DNA from: DATFXM01 sp035315885
GTDB taxonomy: Bacteria; Acidobacteriota; Blastocatellia; UBA7656
Reading direction: 5' to 3'
DNA length: 64,000 nt
Assembly: GCA_035315885.1 (NCBI GenBank)
Contig: DATFXM010000097.1
Coordinates: 62,001 to 126,000 of the forward strand
Shown one piece after another: positions 8,573 through 17,847 of this stretch. Made by a program: the position numbers and the translations under genes. The notes under the pieces are model-generated. The model had not been told where the DNA came from, searched no databases, and worked only from the letters and a program-made list of their open reading frames with translations. Position 1 is the first letter of the stretch; each line of letters starts with the position of its first letter.

Positions 8573-10555
8573 ATGGGAGAGAAGACCTTCTACGTTACAA
8601 CACCGATTTACTACGCTAACGCGAAGCCGCACATCGGCCACGCGTACACCACCCTCGTAGCCGACACGCTTACGCGCTATAAACGGCAGCGGGGGTATGA
8701 CTCCTTCTTCCTGACCGGCACCGACGAGCACGGCATAAATGTCGAGCGAGCGGCTGAATCGCTCGGGTTGCCAATCCAGCAACACGTCGACAACATCGTC
8801 GACAATTTCAAACAGGCATTCGCATCGCTCGGCATCGAATATGATCAGTGGATGCGAACTACGGATCCGCATCACGAGAGTGCCGTCCAGAATTTCTGGC
8901 GTTTGATGGATGAGCGAGGCTACATCTACAAGGGCCGCTACGATGGCTGGTTCTGCGGCAACTGCAACGAGTTTAAAGAGGTAGACGCTAACGAGGAATC
9001 GCCTCTTTGTCCGATTCACGAGCGGCCGCTGGATCGCGTGGCGGAAGAAAGCTACTTCTTCAAGCTGTCGGCATTTCAGCAGCCGTTACTCGAACTCTAT
9101 GATTCAAGGCCCGACTTTGTTCAACCGGAGACGCGCTTGAACGAGGTGAGATCATTTGTCTCCGGAGGTCTGAAGGATCTGTCGATCAGCCGGATATCGG
9201 TAAAGTGGGGAATCCCGGTTCCAGGTGACCCCGGCCATACGATTTACGTGTGGCTCGATGCGCTCTTGAACTACATAACAGCTCTCGGCTGGGGAAATGA
9301 GTACTACAAGGGATTCCAAAAATACTGGCCCGCAGTTCACCTTGTAGGCAAAGACATCCTCAGATTCCATGCGGTGTACTGGCCGGCCTTTCTGATGGCT
9401 TGCGGCATCGAGCTGCCAAAAAGCGTGCGGGTTCAGGGCATGCTGTTGATGGGCGGGCGCAAGATGTCAAAGACTCTGGGCAATGTAGTACGGGTCAACG
9501 AGCTCGTGCCGCGCTTCACGCCCGACATGGTGCGGTACTTTCTCCTGAGAGAAGTGGCGTTCGGCCAGGATGGCTATTTTTCCTATGAGGCGCTGATCGA
9601 TCGCATCAACTCGGATCTTGCGGATGGGCTTGGCAATTTGACGAGCCGCACGCTTACGATGGTGCGGAATTATTTCCAGGGCGTGCCTCCTCGTTCGTTC
9701 GAACAAGAAGACGATGATCAACTTGACGTGAGAACGACGATCGATCGTGCGAAGCGGAAGTTTGATGAGGAGTTTGATGCGTACAACTTCTCGAGGGCGC
9801 TCGAAGCGGCGTGGGTGGGAATCGCTCGAGTGGACAAGTACCTCACCGACAAACAACCCTGGAAGCTCGCTAAGGACCCCGAAGCAGTCAATGAACTTCG
9901 TCAAGTCATCTCGACCGCATATGAAGGGCTACGACACCTTGTGCTTCTGGTCGCACCGGTGCTGCCTCAAGCGTCGCGACTGATCTGGCATCAGCTCGGA
10001 TTCTCGGGCGATCCTTTGGCTGCGAACCCGCACGAAACTGGATGGGGCGGGCCTATCGACGTGAGAGGTATTGGGGAGATCAGTCCTGCGTTCCCGAAAC
10101 TGGATAAGGAAAAAATCATGAGCGAGATCGAGAAAGAAGCTGCGAGCGCCGCCAGCCCCGAATCTCCCGGTCGCGAGCGGGCCGTTGAAGCTGCAGAGCC
10201 GGAGCCGCAACAGCAATCGTCGGGCGTGATCACGATCGAGGATTTTGTGAAGGTCGAGCTTCGAGTTGCGACGGTGCTGGAAGCAGAACGAGTCCCGAAG
10301 GCCGACAAGCTGTTGAGGTTGGTTGTGGATGTGGGAGAGGGTTCACCTCGACAAATCCTCGCGGGCATCGCTCAGCACTACGCTCCGGAGGACGTCATCG
10401 GCAGGAAGATCGTGGTCGTGGCGAACCTTGCGCCCCGGCGGCTTCGCGGCCTCGAGTCGAATGGGATGCTGCTCGCGGCGTCCGTGGGTGAAGAGGGACG
10501 GCCGGTCCTGGCGACCTTTGCCGAAGACGTACCGAACGGCACGCGACTGAAGTAA
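8573..10555 (+). CDS. metG: Methionyl-tRNA synthetase with C-terminal tRNA-binding domain
   Basis: Charges initiator and elongator tRNA-Met. The HIGH element is at residues 20-23 (AKPHIGHAYTT), and the KMSKS loop is RKMSKTLGN near residues 297-305. A single zinc-knuckle region, WFCGNCNEFK followed by LCPIHERPL, sits in the connective domain. Residues ~550-660 form a Trbp111/EMAP-II-type dimerising tRNA-binding domain (TIEDFVKVELRVATVLEAE and LAPRRLRGLESNGM). A charged, alanine-rich linker at ~515-545 joins it to the anticodon domain. The 660-aa length matches two-domain bacterial MetG. Confidence 0.96.
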   Translation: MGEKTFYVTTPIYYANAKPHIGHAYTTLVADTLTRYKRQRGYDSFFLTGTDEHGINVERAAESLGLPIQQHVDNIVDNFKQAFASLGIEYDQWMRTTDPHHESAVQNFWRLMDERGYIYKGRYDGWFCGNCNEFKEVDANEESPLCPIHERPLDRVAEESYFFKLSAFQQPLLELYDSRPDFVQPETRLNEVRSFVSGGLKDLSISRISVKWGIPVPGDPGHTIYVWLDALLNYITALGWGNEYYKGFQKYWPAVHLVGKDILRFHAVYWPAFLMACGIELPKSVRVQGMLLMGGRKMSKTLGNVVRVNELVPRFTPDMVRYFLLREVAFGQDGYFSYEALIDRINSDLADGLGNLTSRTLTMVRNYFQGVPPRSFEQEDDDQLDVRTTIDRAKRKFDEEFDAYNFSRALEAAWVGIARVDKYLTDKQPWKLAKDPEAVNELRQVISTAYEGLRHLVLLVAPVLPQASRLIWHQLGFSGDPLAANPHETGWGGPIDVRGIGEISPAFPKLDKEKIMSEIEKEAASAASPESPGRERAVEAAEPEPQQQSSGVITIEDFVKVELRVATVLEAERVPKADKLLRLVVDVGEGSPRQILAGIAQHYAPEDVIGRKIVVVANLAPRRLRGLESNGMLLAASVGEEGRPVLATFAEDVPNGTRLK

Positions 10556-10559
10556 ATCA

Positions 10560-10656
10560 TGGAGGAGATGAGGAGATGAGGGCCTCGGGGACGAATGCGC
10601 GAAAGGGCGACCCGGACAAGACATGATGCACCGTCCCCTCATCCCCTCATCCCGAC
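10560..10656. repeat. Palindromic intergenic element, GGGGACGAA-core family, copy 1
   Basis: It begins five bases after the metG stop. The left arm repeats GATGAGGA-type octamers and the right arm (CCCCTCATCCCCTCATCCC) is its complement. The core, ~10585-10635, contains GGGGACGAATGCGCGAAAG and GACATGATGCACCG and closely matches a core after ruvB (12463-12513). It could fold into a long hairpin. Confidence 0.75.
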
Positions 10657-10667
10657 AGTCCTGCGCT

Positions 10668-11294
10668 TCACGACAGCCCCCAGCGCCGACACGCCTGTAT
10701 GTAGTTCATCACTTCGAGGCTCGATGGAGCCTTGAGCCTGGCCAAGTTGTCCACGACGTTTTGCAATTCAGTAGAATTCACCGAGACCGACTGAGTGTCG
10801 AAGCTGGTGAATGACACAGTCGCAAGCTCGATCCACCCGCCTTCGACTGTAAACTGCGATCGCCGTTTTCGTGTAGAAGCTACGCCGACGTGTGGCGTAG
10901 CGCGGCCCAGGATCGAAATGAGTCGAGCGAGATCGAATCTGGCTCGGGAGTCGAAGTCACTCGGAAGTTGTACCCGGAGGAGTTGCGCTGCTTCGGTTAC
11001 TACAGAAGCACTGACCGGCAGGGAATAGGTGTAGCGAGCACTTTCTTCGTAGAGCTCGAATTGTTCGTCGTGGGTTTCAAGGAGGAGTTTGAACTTCAGG
11101 AGCCAGTCGGATTGTGAGAGCCGCAGCTTGACGTTCTGATCGCTAACGGGCGAAACGAGATAGATATCCTCGCCCGACAAGTCGCGAATACCCATTCGAA
11201 TTGGCTTAAGTTGGATCGCCTCGACCAGTTCCGCAGGGAGAGTCCCAAACGCACGCCACTCCCAGATTCGACCTTCTTCGGGTGCCTTTGACAT
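10668..11294 (-). CDS. Hypothetical protein, possibly CYTH-like
   Basis: A 208-residue cytoplasmic-looking protein with no signal peptide or membrane segment. I do not recognise a specific family. Alternating charged beta-strand-like stretches (EEGRIWEWRAFG, VKLRLSQSDWLLKFKLL, VASTRKRRSQF, GGWIELATVSF) followed by a helical C-terminus are loosely reminiscent of the triphosphate-tunnel CYTH fold, but the diagnostic N-terminal ExExK is not clear. It is divergent from ruvB. Confidence 0.55.
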   Translation of the reverse strand: MSKAPEEGRIWEWRAFGTLPAELVEAIQLKPIRMGIRDLSGEDIYLVSPVSDQNVKLRLSQSDWLLKFKLLLETHDEQFELYEESARYTYSLPVSASVVTEAAQLLRVQLPSDFDSRARFDLARLISILGRATPHVGVASTRKRRSQFTVEGGWIELATVSFTSFDTQSVSVNSTELQNVVDNLARLKAPSSLEVMNYIQACRRWGLS

Positions 11295-11407
11295 TTTCGC
11301 CGCCGCGTCACCAATACGACCGGATTATATCGCAACCACTAAATTTAGACATGATTTCGCGCGTAACCCCAACTTATGGTAAGCTGCACCAAAACCGGAG
11401 TACCAGG

Positions 11408-12439
11408 ATGACCGACGACACGAGGATAATGGCAGGCGACGCCGCGGAGGATGAAAGACAACTCGAGCTGAGTCTGCGACCCAAGTGGCTTCGGGAGTAC
11501 ATCGGCCAGCAGAAGGCCAAAGAAAACCTCCAGATCTTCATCAAGGCGGCGCGCAAACGCGGTCAGGCTCTCGATCACGTTCTGCTGTATGGTCCACCGG
11601 GACTCGGCAAAACCACCCTCGCGCACATCGTCGCCAACGAGATGGGGACGAACATCAAGACAACCGCTGGACCGGTGATCGAGCGGACCGGAGATCTGGT
11701 AGCGCTTCTTTCAAATCTGGATGAGGGTGACGTTCTATTCATCGACGAGATGCACCGGCTGAACCCAGCTATCGAAGAGGTGCTGTATCCGGCGATGGAA
11801 GATTACCACCTGGACATCATCATTGGGCAGGGTCCGTCCGCGCGATCCATTCGCTATCCGCTACCTCGATTCACATTGATCGGCGCTACTACGCGCGCGG
11901 GGTTGATCAGTGCACCGCTGCGAAGCAGGTTTGGAATTCCGCTGCACCTGGATTTCTATCCGGTTGAGGACTTGCAGATCATCGTAAACCGGTCGGCGGC
12001 GATCCTCGAGGTGGTAGTCGAGTCCAGCGGTGCAACGGAGATCGCACGGCGTTCGAGGGGTACTCCTCGTATTGCGAACCGCCTGCTGCGACGGGTGCGG
12101 GACATCGCCGAAGTGTTGTACGACGGAGCGGTGACCGATGAGGTGGCCGGAGACGCGCTTAACAGGATGGAGGTCGATACTTATGGTCTGGACGAGATCG
12201 ACCGGAAGCTGCTGCTCACGATTATCGACAAGTTTGATGGCGGGCCGGTGGGTCTCGGCACCCTGTCGGCTTCGATAAGCGAAGAAAAAGACGCGATTGA
12301 AGAGATCTACGAGCCCTACCTTATACAAATCGGCTTCTTGAACCGCACCCCCAGAGGCCGCACTGCCACCAGATTGGCTTACGAGCATTTTGGCATGGCC
12401 TCGCCCCGCCGAAGCGCTGACCAGGCGAGCCTGTTCTAA
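11408..12439 (+). CDS. ruvB: Holliday junction branch migration helicase RuvB
   Basis: AAA+ motor that drives branch migration with RuvA. Seen: LRPKWLREYIGQQKAKENLQ, Walker A GPPGLGKTTLA, Walker B LFIDEMHRLNP, sensor I TLIGATTRAG, the arginine-finger region LRSRFGIPLHLDFY, and the C-terminal winged-helix domain ending GRTATRLAYEHFG. The frame is open from 11282, but ATG 11408 is chosen because GGAG lies ~8 nt upstream and the 343-aa product has the family length. ruvA and ruvC are not nearby. Confidence 0.96.
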   Translation: MTDDTRIMAGDAAEDERQLELSLRPKWLREYIGQQKAKENLQIFIKAARKRGQALDHVLLYGPPGLGKTTLAHIVANEMGTNIKTTAGPVIERTGDLVALLSNLDEGDVLFIDEMHRLNPAIEEVLYPAMEDYHLDIIIGQGPSARSIRYPLPRFTLIGATTRAGLISAPLRSRFGIPLHLDFYPVEDLQIIVNRSAAILEVVVESSGATEIARRSRGTPRIANRLLRRVRDIAEVLYDGAVTDEVAGDALNRMEVDTYGLDEIDRKLLLTIIDKFDGGPVGLGTLSASISEEKDAIEEIYEPYLIQIGFLNRTPRGRTATRLAYEHFGMASPRRSADQASLF

Positions 12440-12550
12440 GAGCAGACGCGGGAAGGACGGAGTCGGGGACGAAGGGGCGAATGGGCGACCCCGGACGAGA
12501 CATGATGGACCGCATCTCCGCGTCTCTCCTCGCTGCGTCTCCGCGTCGCC
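12440..12550. repeat. Palindromic intergenic element, GGGGACGAA-core family, copy 2
   Basis: Immediately follows the ruvB stop. The core is near-identical to the element after metG: GGGGACGAAGGGGCGAATG, then GGACGAGACATGATGGACCG. The arms differ in sequence from copy 1 but remain partly complementary to each other. Confidence 0.7.
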
Positions 12551-12761
12551 GCTTCCCCCGTACCCCTCGGGGGAATTAACAACACTTTTCAAGTTTGAAA
12601 CATAGGGTTCGGCCATTTTTCTAGGCCGGGACTGCAACTTTTCCTTGCCGGCCGCCACTCACGTTTTGTAGACGACGAGACAGACGCGATTCGAAATAAA
12701 TAAAGGAACTTTAAGGCGATTTCGCCGTTTTGACAGGGCATCAGGTGAGCCCCGTAATTGT
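12440..12761. other. Intergenic region with palindrome copy 2
   Basis: The first ~130 bases hold a second copy of the GGGGACGAA-core element (core 12463-12513) with GC-rich arms (GCAGACGCGGG; right arm CTCCGCGTC repeats) and a short CCCCTCGGGG hairpin near 12560. The remaining ~190 bases before the next gene show no gene or clear promoter. Confidence 0.6.
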
Positions 12762-13499
12762 ATGAAACTGGCCGGGAGGCACGGCATGCGAACTTCGAAT
12801 AAGCAATCGAATAGTATGGGCGTGGCGTTTGTTTTCATGAGCTTGGCAATCATACCGTTCTCGTTGAAAGCCGCCGGCGTGCATTTCAATATGAGCCTCT
12901 CGCGTGCGGTCGATGCGCTTACGCAGATGGCCGGTGTATTCAGCACCAGCAACATAAGCATACCGACTGTGGAATGGACCGTGAGGCAGTTAAACGGAGA
13001 GCATGGCGACCGGGGTACTTGTGAGAATCTGCTGGCGTGTGGAGAGGAGCAGAATGAACCTGCTCCTGATTTGCCGGCGCTGCCGGAAATTCAGGGTCCT
13101 ATTGCAGAGCCAACGACTGTAGATCAGCTACATCCAACGTGCCCGCTGACCAAGAGCCGAAGGCCGGCCGGACGCTCCACTGCAATCGCCGCCGGTATCC
13201 CGGTCCCAGCTCGTGTGCATATCAAGCTGCCGGTAAGCCCTCGTGAACTCGCGGAAGTGCTACGTTGGTCTCCGGGACTAGCAGAAGGGCCCGAAGTCAC
13301 CGTCGATGCGACTGTGCTGATTCGTGATAGACGCGTGAAGCTTGCCGAAGCGCTCAAGAAGTTTGCCACGCGGAGAGACTTTCAATCGATGATGAAGTAC
13401 AGCACTCAATCGATAGTGAAGTTCAGCACTCAATGCCCGCAGGCAGGGCCGCCGGCTCGTGTACCCTCGCCGGCCAGCCCGACGAACCGTACCACTTAA
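12762..13499 (+). CDS. Hypothetical exported or anchored protein
   Basis: A 245-residue protein of unrecognised family. A hydrophobic N-terminal stretch (SMGVAFVFMSLAIIPFSLKAAG, split here only by eye) follows basic and polar residues and looks like a signal anchor. The remainder is polar and proline-rich, with a middle section carrying several cysteines (GTCENLLACGEE, HPTCPLTKSRRPAG) and a C-terminal low-complexity Ser/Pro/Thr tail. ATG 12786 is an alternative start. An efficient terminator lies 28 bp after the stop, supporting a genuine transcription unit. Confidence 0.5.
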   Translation: MKLAGRHGMRTSNKQSNSMGVAFVFMSLAIIPFSLKAAGVHFNMSLSRAVDALTQMAGVFSTSNISIPTVEWTVRQLNGEHGDRGTCENLLACGEEQNEPAPDLPALPEIQGPIAEPTTVDQLHPTCPLTKSRRPAGRSTAIAAGIPVPARVHIKLPVSPRELAEVLRWSPGLAEGPEVTVDATVLIRDRRVKLAEALKKFATRRDFQSMMKYSTQSIVKFSTQCPQAGPPARVPSPASPTNRTT

Positions 13500-13526
13500 C
13501 CTTCTTGAACAGATTTCCAGTAATGC

Positions 13527-13557
13527 AAAAAAGGCTGCCAACGGGCAGCCTTTTTTT
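13527..13557 (+). terminator. Intrinsic terminator (likely bidirectional)
   Basis: A 9-bp stem AAGGCTGCC / GGCAGCCTT with an AACG tetraloop (13531-13552) is followed by a T-tract and preceded by an A-tract. It ends the 12762-13499 unit; the upstream A-tract means it could also work on the minus strand. Confidence 0.9.
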
Positions 13558-13627
13558 GTGCAGTGAAATTGACGAGCGCGGTTGGGCGTTTCTAAAATAA
13601 CGTCGCACGGCCAATGCCCCCTGTGAG

Positions 13628-14077
13628 ATGGCAACAATGGAAAATGAAAAACCGAGTAGGAAGACGAAGAACACGGAACGCACTCAGAAGAAACACCTGA
13701 TGAAGGAGCTGTTGTTGTTTCTTCCAAATCTCGTACTGTTGCTCCTCAAGTTGTTGAGAGATGAAAGGGTCTCACAGGCGGATAAGGCCATTCTGGCGGG
13801 CGTCATCCTCTATGTTATCGTGCCGGTTGATATCATCCCGGACTTCATTCCTTTTATTGGACAGGTGGACGACTCTTACCTGGTCGCGATTTCGGTGCTG
13901 CGTCTGCTGAATCGCGCGGATCGCAGGGTCGTGATGGAACACTGGCACGGTTCGTACGACCTCAAGGCGCTGGTGACCAACATCGTTTCTGTAGCCGAGT
14001 ACTTCCTTCCTAAGCGGCTGAAGAACGTGTTGCGAGGTAAGATCGAGCCTCGGCGGGTAAGCGTTGCCGCGGATTGA
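13628..14077 (+). CDS. DUF1232 (YkvA-like) membrane protein
   Basis: A 149-aa protein with a lysine-rich N-terminus and the DUF1232 signature AILAGVILYVIVPVDIIPDFIPFIGQVDD (shown here by its key part VPVDIIPDFIPFIG), which forms a short hydrophobic hairpin followed by a helical C-terminal region. The family is common in bacteria, and its role is unknown. It converges on mpl, with a GTTCTGA-armed palindrome between the two stops. Confidence 0.85.
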   Translation: MATMENEKPSRKTKNTERTQKKHLMKELLLFLPNLVLLLLKLLRDERVSQADKAILAGVILYVIVPVDIIPDFIPFIGQVDDSYLVAISVLRLLNRADRRVVMEHWHGSYDLKALVTNIVSVAEYFLPKRLKNVLRGKIEPRRVSVAAD

Positions 14078-14078
14078 G

Positions 14079-14130
14079 GAGTTCTGGGTACTGAGTTCTG
14101 CCCCGCGAAAGCACTCAGAACGCAGTACTG
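14079..14130. repeat. GTTCTGA heptamer palindrome, copy 1
   Basis: Left arm GTTCTGG-GTACTGA-GTTCTGC, right arm GCACTCA-GAACGCA-GTACTG, with a short CCCCGCGAAA-type loop. It occupies the whole gap between the convergent DUF1232 and mpl stops and could act as a two-way terminator. Confidence 0.8.
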
Positions 14131-15524
14131 TTCAATGCGGATAGCATCTTATCGTGGATTCCCCCGAACGATCCGTTAGACATGATCAAGACTATGTCTC
14201 CCGTTCTCAGGGTCGGCGAGATACGAGACACGATCTCGTCAGCGGTTGGTATATACGCTGCTTCTTTGCCCATGGATAGTAGTTGGTCGATCATCTCATC
14301 GGGAGAAATGCCGGTTTCTTTTGTATATCGCTCCGGATGGAACAACCCTGCGATCACCACACTGTCGGCTTCCGATAAGGCACGCACAAAAGCGTCCTGA
14401 AACTGTTTTATCTGAGCGGTGTATGAGCGCGGCTCGAAAATCCCGATCAACCGGTGACCCGGGTAGCGTGCTCGTGCTGCCGAAAGCGTCTCGGCGACCG
14501 CCGTCGGATGATGTGCGAAGTCGTCGATGACTGTGACTCCTCGAGCTTTCCCGCGAACCTGCAGTCTGCGTTTGACGCTCTTGAAGTCTGCCAGTGCCTC
14601 CGCAATCCGAGATCGATCGAGCCCCAGCGCCTCGCATGCCGCGATCACCCCGAGGCAGTTTCGAACATTGAACAACCCGGCAAGCGGAGTCTTGTAACGG
14701 CCGAATTCCAGCCCGTCAGTGTGTACCTTGAACGTCGTCGACTCTTCAGAGAATAGAACGTCGACCGCGCGCCATCGCGCACGTTCGTCCAGACCGAATG
14801 TCTCGAGCTTGCAAAACGCGCGAGGCGAAAGCTCACGCACGATCTCGGAGTCCCATCCAGCAACCAACAATCCCTGGCCCGGAATAAGGTTGATCAACCT
14901 GCTGAAAGCGAACTTCACCGCATCGAGATCGCGATAGATATCCGCGTGATCAAATTCGATGTTGTTCAGAATTACAGTGTCCGGGAGGTAGTGCATGAAT
15001 TTCGGACCCTTGTCGAAGTAAGCCGTATCGTACTCATCGCCTTCGACGATGAAATGCTTCCCGCCGGTAAGCCTGAATGAGGAAGAGAAGTTCTCCGCTA
15101 CTCCACCAATCAAGAACGAGGGGCTCGCACCGGCCTTTTCCATCGCCCAAGCCATCAATGACGTAGTAGTCGTCTTCCCATGAGTTCCGGCCACTACGAT
15201 GGAATGATGACCTCGAATGAAACCCTCCTTGAGCACCGCGGCCATCGAGGTGTAGTACATCTTCTCATTCAACACGTATTCAAGTTCGGGATTGCCGCGA
15301 GTAATCGCGTTACCGATCACCACGACCTCGGGACGCTCGGTCACGTTCTCCGGCCGATACCCTTCCGCGACAGGTATTCCGAGCTTTGCAAGCTCGATCG
15401 ACATCGGCGGATAAACGTTCTCATCTGACCCGGTGACCCAGTAACCTCGCTCCACAAGCATGCCGGCAAGCGACGCCATTGCGGTTCCGCATATTCCGAT
15501 GAGGTGGTAATGGTGTCTGGTCAA
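14115..15524 (-). CDS. mpl: UDP-N-acetylmuramate:L-alanyl-gamma-D-glutamyl-meso-DAP ligase
   Basis: Recycles murein tripeptide by ligating it to UDP-MurNAc. The Mur ligase order is present: N-terminal Rossmann GICGTAMASLAGMLVERGYWVTGSD region (key part GICGTAMASLAGML), ATP loop VVAGTHGKTTTTSLMAWAM, central VEGDEYDTAYFD, NNIEFDHADIYRDL, and the C-terminal domain with VIDDFAHHPTAV and FEPRSYT. EYDTAYFDKGPKF and the GTAMASLAGML opening favour Mpl over MurC. The 469-aa length is usual. Its presence implies a DAP-type, recycling peptidoglycan. Confidence 0.93.
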   Translation of the reverse strand: MTRHHYHLIGICGTAMASLAGMLVERGYWVTGSDENVYPPMSIELAKLGIPVAEGYRPENVTERPEVVVIGNAITRGNPELEYVLNEKMYYTSMAAVLKEGFIRGHHSIVVAGTHGKTTTTSLMAWAMEKAGASPSFLIGGVAENFSSSFRLTGGKHFIVEGDEYDTAYFDKGPKFMHYLPDTVILNNIEFDHADIYRDLDAVKFAFSRLINLIPGQGLLVAGWDSEIVRELSPRAFCKLETFGLDERARWRAVDVLFSEESTTFKVHTDGLEFGRYKTPLAGLFNVRNCLGVIAACEALGLDRSRIAEALADFKSVKRRLQVRGKARGVTVIDDFAHHPTAVAETLSAARARYPGHRLIGIFEPRSYTAQIKQFQDAFVRALSEADSVVIAGLFHPERYTKETGISPDEMIDQLLSMGKEAAYIPTADEIVSRISPTLRTGDIVLIMSNGSFGGIHDKMLSALNSTAF

Positions 15525-15692
15525 CGGAATCTCCGGGGCGTGAGTTCAATGAGTATAGCTACGGTGCCGATGATTGAAAAGCTCGGAGATTTGAATAGCT
15601 TGCGCGAGCGATACTCGTATGGAAGAATTTGCAAGGTCGCACCAGCGCCCATCAAACTCCCCGGATAAGAATCGAATATAGAAGCGTCCATA

Positions 15693-17846
15693 ATGAAGCA
15701 ACTACGAATCGTTTTCCTGCTCACTCTTTCAGTGTGTTTTGTGTTTGCGGGTCTGAGTCGCGGACTGAGCGGCGCGCGTCCCGCCTTTGAAGCACAAGTT
15801 GTATTTGAATCCAATGCAAGCCCTACGGCCGATCCCGATCCCCGCGACGAAACAGCTCTGGCTGTGAGCCCGCTGAACAACCAGATCATAGCCGGTTGTT
15901 CCAAGTTGATACTTGGAGGCGGGACTGGCTCCGGGATTTCTCGCGTGGCGTACTATTATTCTTCCGATGGCGGTCACTCGTGGGGCAACGGAGTACTGCC
16001 GCTTGAAACTCCTCAGAAGACCTGGAATCGAGCTTCGGACCCGTCGATAGCAGTAGACTCCAACGGCAATTTCTTTATCGGTGCATTGCTCCTCGACACG
16101 CCGGGAGCCTCGTTTGACAGCGCTATCTACATCTACAAATCAACGGACAGCGGCAGGACTTTTGGAGTTGCCGAGCCGGTAACGTTGGATATAGCTCAAG
16201 CCAGTCCCAAGTTCCTCGACAAGTGCTACATCACTATCGATACAAGCCCGGACAGCCCATTTAGAAACACCATTCACGCAACATGGGTCACCAGCACCGG
16301 TATTGAGGCAGCGCATCGCAAGCCCAATGAAGGCTCGTTCTCTCCGGTCATTAACGGAAGAGTAGGGAAGCCGATAAGTCACTCGGGAACTCACCAGGGT
16401 CCCGTCGTTGCCACCGGACCAGGTGGTGAGGCCTATTTCGTGTGGGAAGGACTTGGAGGGCCGGATACTCTTTTGTTCAACGCCTCCGTCGACGGCGGCG
16501 ATACATTTCTCCCATCGAGCATTGCGCACAACACAGACTTTCGCTTGCGGAGCTATCAGGCTCCGCTGAAATCTCCCGGGCCGCTGGAAGGCATCCATCG
16601 CGTGAACAGCTTTCCGTCTATGGACGTTGATCGAAGCAACGGCCCGAATCGCGGCATGATTTACATAGCATGGGCTGAGTTTCTGAACGGCCACGACGCT
16701 GACGTCTTCGTCATAAGAGTGACTCCGGCGAATCTCAACACTCAGACGCCTCCGACGATTGCAACGGGTCCAACTATCGTCAGCACGGATTTGATTGGCG
16801 CGGACCAGGTGTTCCCATGGTTGAAAGTCGATGAAGGCAACGGCGACGTCGAAGTTGCATTCTATGACCGGCGTGATGGGCCGAGCGGCTTCCTCAACAC
16901 GTACATTGCGCGTTCGACTGATGGCGGCACAACGTTCGCAGAGAATCTCAGAGTCAGCGGCGTGTCTTCTGATCCTTCGATTCAGGCTTCGGTGGTCGGC
17001 TCGTTCGACAGTCAGATAGGCATTGGTGATTACCTCGGAATGTTCTCGACTGCCGGCCGCGCGCATTTGTTCTGGACTGATACGAGAAATCAGAAGCAGG
17101 AAGCGTTCTACGGGCTGGTGGAGTTTGGGCCGTCCGGCGGTGGAGGTGGCGGCGGCGGCGGCGGGAACCCACCACCAAACGACGAGTGTTCGTCTCCTCG
17201 AGTGGCGCAGAGTCTTCCTTTTTCCGACGAGCTGGCAACAGGCGGCGCTACGACTGGGGCCGACGACCCGGCGTCGTGTGCCGGAGGCACGAATCATAAC
17301 TCGGTGTGGTATGCGTTCACATCGCCGGCGGACACAACCATCGGTATAGATTCGTCAGGAAGCGATTACGACACCGTGTTGAGCGTTTATACGGGAACTT
17401 GCGGCTCTCTGACGACGGTTGGGTGCAACGATGACTTGATAGGCAACAAGGCACTATTGACCTTCGCTGCCAGATCAGGTGTCAACTATCTGATCGAAGT
17501 CGCGGGTAAGAGTGGCGGCGGGACTCTCAGGCTGAGAATCGGATTTCCAACAGTATCACTCGTGGATTACACGACCGCACCGGATTCAAGTCAGGCACTG
17601 ATGATCACTGGTGCGTCATTTCAACCGGATAACACAGTAGTCACGGTCCGGAAGGACGGAGTCGACACCAACCTGCCAAGACTTTTCTTCACCGGTTCAC
17701 TTCAGGGAGACGGTACGGTTGCGCAGTTCTTTGCGACAAAGAAGAAACTGAAGAAGCTCATCAAGAAGGGGAACACCGTTACGGTGATCGTCGAAAGTCC
17801 GGCAGGGAGCGGCCACTTTTCAGAACCATTCACCTTCACACGTTGA
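15693..17846 (+). CDS. Secreted sialidase-fold protein with PPC-like and TIG-like domains
   Basis: A 717-residue exported protein. A signal peptide (residues 1-~30, LRIVFLLTLSVCFVFAGLSRG) is followed by a beta-propeller of sialidase/BNR type: repeated S-x-D-x-G-x-T-(F/W) motifs such as YSSDGGHSWGN, KSTDSGRTFG, SVDGGDTF and RSTDGGTTF. A glycine linker (~480-490) then leads to a PPC-like beta domain (NDECSSPRVAQSLPF to IEVAGKSGGGTLRLRIG) and a final ~90-residue TIG/IPT-like domain. Catalytic sialidase arginines were not identified, so binding rather than hydrolysis is equally possible. It is divergent from mpl; the next gene starts 2 bp after its stop. Confidence 0.8.
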   Translation: MKQLRIVFLLTLSVCFVFAGLSRGLSGARPAFEAQVVFESNASPTADPDPRDETALAVSPLNNQIIAGCSKLILGGGTGSGISRVAYYYSSDGGHSWGNGVLPLETPQKTWNRASDPSIAVDSNGNFFIGALLLDTPGASFDSAIYIYKSTDSGRTFGVAEPVTLDIAQASPKFLDKCYITIDTSPDSPFRNTIHATWVTSTGIEAAHRKPNEGSFSPVINGRVGKPISHSGTHQGPVVATGPGGEAYFVWEGLGGPDTLLFNASVDGGDTFLPSSIAHNTDFRLRSYQAPLKSPGPLEGIHRVNSFPSMDVDRSNGPNRGMIYIAWAEFLNGHDADVFVIRVTPANLNTQTPPTIATGPTIVSTDLIGADQVFPWLKVDEGNGDVEVAFYDRRDGPSGFLNTYIARSTDGGTTFAENLRVSGVSSDPSIQASVVGSFDSQIGIGDYLGMFSTAGRAHLFWTDTRNQKQEAFYGLVEFGPSGGGGGGGGGGNPPPNDECSSPRVAQSLPFSDELATGGATTGADDPASCAGGTNHNSVWYAFTSPADTTIGIDSSGSDYDTVLSVYTGTCGSLTTVGCNDDLIGNKALLTFAARSGVNYLIEVAGKSGGGTLRLRIGFPTVSLVDYTTAPDSSQALMITGASFQPDNTVVTVRKDGVDTNLPRLFFTGSLQGDGTVAQFFATKKKLKKLIKKGNTVTVIVESPAGSGHFSEPFTFTR

Positions 17847-17847
17847 G

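Noticed and set aside
16140..17297. 385-codon open frame antisense to the sialidase-fold gene
   Set aside because: The plus-strand protein has a signal peptide and clear domain repeats; the antisense product is Arg/Cys-rich with no domain, typical of a shadow frame.
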